A stretch of 64,000 bases of DNA from Albidovulum sp. bin36. GTDB taxonomy: Bacteria > Pseudomonadota > Alphaproteobacteria > Rhodobacterales > Rhodobacteraceae. The translations under genes and the position numbers were made by a program. The notes under the pieces are model-generated. The model searched no databases. It was not told the DNA's origin and worked only from the letters and a program-made list of their open reading frames with translations. The stretch lies in NCBI GenBank assembly GCA_002238565.1, contig MPMP01000002.1, positions 1 through 64,000 of the forward strand. Direction: 5' to 3'. Within the stretch, counting starts at the first letter, position 1. Each line of letters opens with the position of its first letter. Below are positions 60,219 through 64,000 of this stretch, piece after piece.

Positions 60219-61829
60219 ATGAAGTCCAGTGCTAAGCGCCACCTTGAGAAGCAGACTCTCAAGCTTCAGCGCGGCCAGATTTCGCGCCGCCAGTTCGTTC
60301 GTTCAGCGGTGACTGCCGGCGTGGTTCTGCCAACCGCGCTAAGCCTGGCCGATCAGGCCATTGCCAATACGCCGTCGATGGGCGGACACTTCAAAGCCGG
60401 GCTTGGTCACGGCTCTACGACGGACTCGCTTGATCCGGCAACCTATGAAAACGGGTTCATGACCATGGCTTCGTTTTCGCTATACAACCATATGACCGAA
60501 GTCGGGCCCGACGGCCAATTGCGACCGGAACTGGTAGAAAGCTACGAAGCGACGCCGGACGCAAAGAATTGGATTTTCAAAGTCCGTTCAGGAGTGGAAT
60601 TCCATAATGGCAAGACACTTGACGCCGAAGATATCGTCGCGTCGCTCAACTATCACAGGGGACCGGACTCTAAATCGGCAGCAAAAGGCAATCTTTCCGG
60701 CGTTGAGGTACTCCGCGCCGATGGCGACAATGTGATTGCCGAGCTGAACGAAGGCAATGCCGACTTTCCAGTTCTGCTCAGCGACTATCATTTCACCATC
60801 CGACCATCCTCGGAAGGAACAATCGACCCGACATCGCCAATAGGCACAGGCCCATACTCGTACGTCAATTTCGACCCCGGCGTCCGATTGGAAGGCGCCC
60901 GCAATCCAAATTATTTCAAGCCTGACACTGCATTCTTCGACAGCATTGAAATCCTGTCGATCATTGACGTGACGGCGCGCCAGAATGCTGCGCTAAACGA
61001 CGAGGTCGATGCGATCGACCGGGTGGATCCCAAGACCGTAGCGCTTCTCAGTCGAGCGCCGCACTTGGCCATACTTGAAACGACCGGCACGCTCCACTAC
61101 ACTTTCCCGATGAGAGTCGACACGGCTCCGTTCGACAATTTGCATCTCCGCACCGCACTGAAGCTTGCGGTGAAGCGACAGGAACTGGTTGACAAGATCC
61201 TTTTCGGCCACGGGGCGCTCGGCAATGACCATCCGATTTCGACGGCCAATCAATTCCATGCATCGAACATTCCGCAAAGGGAATTCGATCCTGACATGGC
61301 GAGGCACCATTATCAGCAGTCCGGTCACAGCGGCCCGATCCAACTCTCGGCCTCTGATGCGGCTTTCGCCGGCGCCGTCGATGCAGCGCAGTTGATCGCA
61401 GCGTCTGCTGCCGAGTGCGGAATTGAAATCGAAGTAATTCGCGAACCGTCAGACGGCTACTGGTCGAATGTCTGGAACAAAAAGCCTTGGGGCGCCTGCT
61501 ATTGGGGCGGACGACCGACCGAGGACTGGATGTTCTCGTCGGCCTACATCGCTGAAACTGAGTGGAACGACACGGCCTGGCGGGATACCGAAGGTGCGAT
61601 AAAGTTCAACCAAATCGTCGTACAGGCTCGTTCCGAACTCGATTCCGACAAGCGGCGCGCTCTCTACGAAGAGGCGCAACTTCTGATTCGCGACGACGGG
61701 GGCGCGCTGGTCCCGATGTTTGCCAATCACATCCACGCGCTCAACAGGCGCATCGGCCATTCCGACGATGTAGCTGCAAATTGGCAAATGGACGGGTCCA
61801 AGGCGACCGAACGCTGGTGGTTCGTATAA
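60219..61829 (+). CDS. ABC transporter substrate-binding protein, family 5, with twin-arginine-type signal
   Basis: RRQFVRSAVTAGVVLPTALSLADQAIA; LDPATYENGFM, WIFKVRSGVEFHNGKTLDAEDIVASLNYH. Confidence 0.9.
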   Translation: MKSSAKRHLEKQTLKLQRGQISRRQFVRSAVTAGVVLPTALSLADQAIANTPSMGGHFKAGLGHGSTTDSLDPATYENGFMTMASFSLYNHMTEVGPDGQLRPELVESYEATPDAKNWIFKVRSGVEFHNGKTLDAEDIVASLNYHRGPDSKSAAKGNLSGVEVLRADGDNVIAELNEGNADFPVLLSDYHFTIRPSSEGTIDPTSPIGTGPYSYVNFDPGVRLEGARNPNYFKPDTAFFDSIEILSIIDVTARQNAALNDEVDAIDRVDPKTVALLSRAPHLAILETTGTLHYTFPMRVDTAPFDNLHLRTALKLAVKRQELVDKILFGHGALGNDHPISTANQFHASNIPQREFDPDMARHHYQQSGHSGPIQLSASDAAFAGAVDAAQLIAASAAECGIEIEVIREPSDGYWSNVWNKKPWGACYWGGRPTEDWMFSSAYIAETEWNDTAWRDTEGAIKFNQIVVQARSELDSDKRRALYEEAQLLIRDDGGALVPMFANHIHALNRRIGHSDDVAANWQMDGSKATERWWFV

Positions 61830-61878
61830 TCTCCGAGCAATAATGGAGCGTTTCCGCTCGAAATGACATAAATTCGCC

Positions 61879-61903
61879 GCGGCCGCAGGATTTCTGCGGC
61901 CGC
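61879..61903 (+). terminator. 10-bp perfect hairpin downstream of the substrate-binding protein gene
   Basis: GCGGCCGCAG-GATTT-CTGCGGCCGC, 50 nt after the stop codon; no clear T-tract. Confidence 0.5.
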
Positions 61904-62832
61904 TGCTCCTCGCGACAATCCAAAGAGTTCGAATGGACTACGACCGTGTGCGAAAGTCCAGTTCGAACCGGAGTCGCCGTCAACCCGCCATCGGAAAACC
62001 AAACAACTCCGCCCGGCGGCCCATGGCAAGGGACCACGCGCGACCATTCGCCCCCAGTACTTTTAAGCTGTCTGCCAAACTGCTCGGCGCAAGGCGCAGA
62101 GCAAAGCTGAGCGCCCGCCGAGTTCCAAAACAGGAAATGTCTACATTTCCAGCAACTCGGACTTCAGGCGAAGGGTCGTGGCGCACCCTGTTTCGGCTTG
62201 GCTTCGCACTTTCGCCAACGAACCGGACGGTGCAAATCGTCGAAACATAGAGACTGCCCAAGGTCGCACCCCACAAGCGGGCTATCGTCCATATTAAATT
62301 GCTGCGATGGCAAACCCGGACAGGCAATGGAAATCCATTGTTTCCGGCGCAGCGTAAATTTTCCCGTTGCAGCGCCGCGTTCTCAAAATTCCGATAGTAC
62401 TGACAAGTTGCGACTTTTTGCAGCGACCAATTCCTGGAACGCCCCGCCCCGGCAAATCCACTGCCTAGATAAGTAGTCAACCTGCACGCGCAAGATGGTC
62501 TGGTGAATTGCGACCTGCGACTCCGCGTCGCTACGTCGGCCATTGCGACGAATTTCCGGATTTGCTGCAATTGCTGGAATGGCGGCTGAATCCTCGCGCT
62601 ATGCATCTTGCCCGAAGCCGGCGGTTGCCCGGCGGCTTACTGTGATCTGAATTGCAGATTTCGAGAGTGTTTTCAGTTTGGCCGGACGAGTCGAGCGCGG
62701 TCGGCGCTTGCCCAGTCTCTTCGCTCGGCTGCCGATGCAAGCCAAGAAGGAGTTGAAGAAGAATTTCTCTATAGGTAAAGTCGAATTTAAATCCTCGGAA
62801 CTGGGTAAATTACGGAAAGAGAAGGCGACGTT

Positions 62833-63429
62833 ATGGGCACAATTCAGACTATTCCCGCACGGGACGGAAGAGCAACTCGCCTAGCCGCGGGGCAGCGCAT
62901 CCGCATAATCAACACGCATGGCGAACAGGTGGTCGACACCTGGGCGTTTTGCGACGGCAATATAGCGGAATACATGGCCATGGACGCGACCCGCGCGTTC
63001 AATTTACGCATGTCGCCAAAGGTAGGCGATTTTCTTTTGACCAATAGGCGACGAAAAATTCTATTGCTCGAGGACGACACAACCCCTGGAAATCACGATA
63101 CGCAAATGGCCGCGTGCGACCGGTGGAGGTATCATTTGCTAGGCGTCGAGGGCTACCACGACAATTGCGCCGACAACTTAATTGGCGGCCTCTCGTCGCT
63201 GGGGTTGGAAGCAACGCACGTCCCGTCGCCTTTGAATCTGTTTATGAATATCCCTTGGACGCAGGAGGGCGGGCTTAGTTTCGACCCGCCGGTTTCTCGT
63301 CCCGGCGACTACGTGGTGCTGCGCGCGGAATTCGATTGCATCGTCGCCATGTCAGCGTGCCCTCAGGACATACTTCCAATTAACGGCAGATCTGGAAACC
63401 CCACAGAAGCCCACTTCGAGGTCTTTTAG
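62833..63429 (+). CDS. DUF1989 (urea carboxylase-associated) family protein
   Basis: AGQRIRIINTHGEQVVDTWAFCDGNIAEYMAMDATRAFNLRMSPKVGDFLLTNRRRKILLLEDDTTPGNHDTQMAACDRWRY; NLFMNIPW. Confidence 0.88.
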   Translation: MGTIQTIPARDGRATRLAAGQRIRIINTHGEQVVDTWAFCDGNIAEYMAMDATRAFNLRMSPKVGDFLLTNRRRKILLLEDDTTPGNHDTQMAACDRWRYHLLGVEGYHDNCADNLIGGLSSLGLEATHVPSPLNLFMNIPWTQEGGLSFDPPVSRPGDYVVLRAEFDCIVAMSACPQDILPINGRSGNPTEAHFEVF

Positions 63430-63849
63430 TTAATTTTAGTCAACGCGATGATGGAACCGGCCTATCGGCGCAAAAACCATAGATTTTCCTGATTAATATC
63501 CTGCGCAAGCCGAATTTTGGCCGCGCCGCAAGCCTGAATTCCCAACTGTACTAATTGATATGAATTCGCCTAGGAATCAGTCCCGGGCGAGTTCGTCTTC
63601 GGACCCGCCTTAATGGCGGCTTGATCCCCGCGTCCCGGGATCTTTCCCTTCCGGCGTCGATTTCCGCCCCCAGGTACCGTCGGCCAAGGGCTTCTTCGGG
63701 CGTTGCCTCGCCCTGCCCGATAGCCATAAATTTCAGACGCCCTGACCTCGTAAATTCCTTCGAGTTGAACCAGGGTCGATTTTTCCAGCCGTTGAAGGAG
63801 TTTTGTCAAAAAGGGGCTTGACCGGAGCGTCGCCGACGGCTAATATGTC

Positions 63850-64000
63850 ATGAACCCATTATTGGGACCCATGATCACACTCCCGCTTCACCCCGCCGAA
63901 GCCGTGCAAATCGGCTCCTCCTGCTTTTCTTTCGCAGCGCTCGACGGCAAAATCTTCTATTTCTCGGACCTCGAGGCGTACGCCCTCCCTCCGTTCCGGG
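63850..64000 (+). CDS. Partial unidentified ORF running off the window
   Basis: Open frame MNPLLGPMITLPLHPAEAVQIGSSCFSFAALDGKIFYFSDLEAYALPPFR...; no family recognised. Confidence 0.3.
   Translation, partial: MNPLLGPMITLPLHPAEAVQIGSSCFSFAALDGKIFYFSDLEAYALPPFR

Overview
The window looks like a mid-GC alphaproteobacterial chromosome segment; this is inferred from gene order and protein similarity recalled from memory, with no database search. A housekeeping backbone can be recognised: tRNA-Val/rpmJ; mutL, an M16 peptidase homologue, lspA, a DUF3035 lipoprotein, purH, a heparinase II/III family protein, rsmB, sdhAF4 (DUF1674); and dapB, rbfA, truB, DUF1643, rpsO, pnp. Accessory modules surround and interrupt it: a branched-chain-type (Liv) ABC transporter cluster flanked by two acyl-adenylate ligases; an orphan NAD-type formate dehydrogenase alpha subunit; a ProVWX-type transporter plus sulfopyruvate-decarboxylase-like ComD/ComE genes; formaldehyde detoxification genes (adhC, fghA) flanking an mbfA-like gene; glpK; and a Dpp/Opp-type transporter with a divergent Tat-type binding protein and a DUF1989 gene. 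The less ordinary signals are: (1) a ~121-125 bp dispersed repeat with imperfect terminal inverted repeats (3014-3134 and 59989-60113), one copy lying in the divergent control region of the peptide transporter; (2) an AAA ATPase (39310-40854) with a 50-nt-overlapping, apparently frameshifted small partner gene; (3) a HigB-like toxin gene interrupted by an in-frame TAA beside an intact antitoxin and an IS66 remnant; (4) an M16 homologue whose HxxEH metal motif reads NLVGQ; (5) a PIN-domain gene overlapping a small uncharacterised partner; (6) a transporter/ComDE cassette splitting conserved synteny. I do not see a CRISPR array, an rRNA operon or a complete known defence system. No single feature is proven to be a new system.
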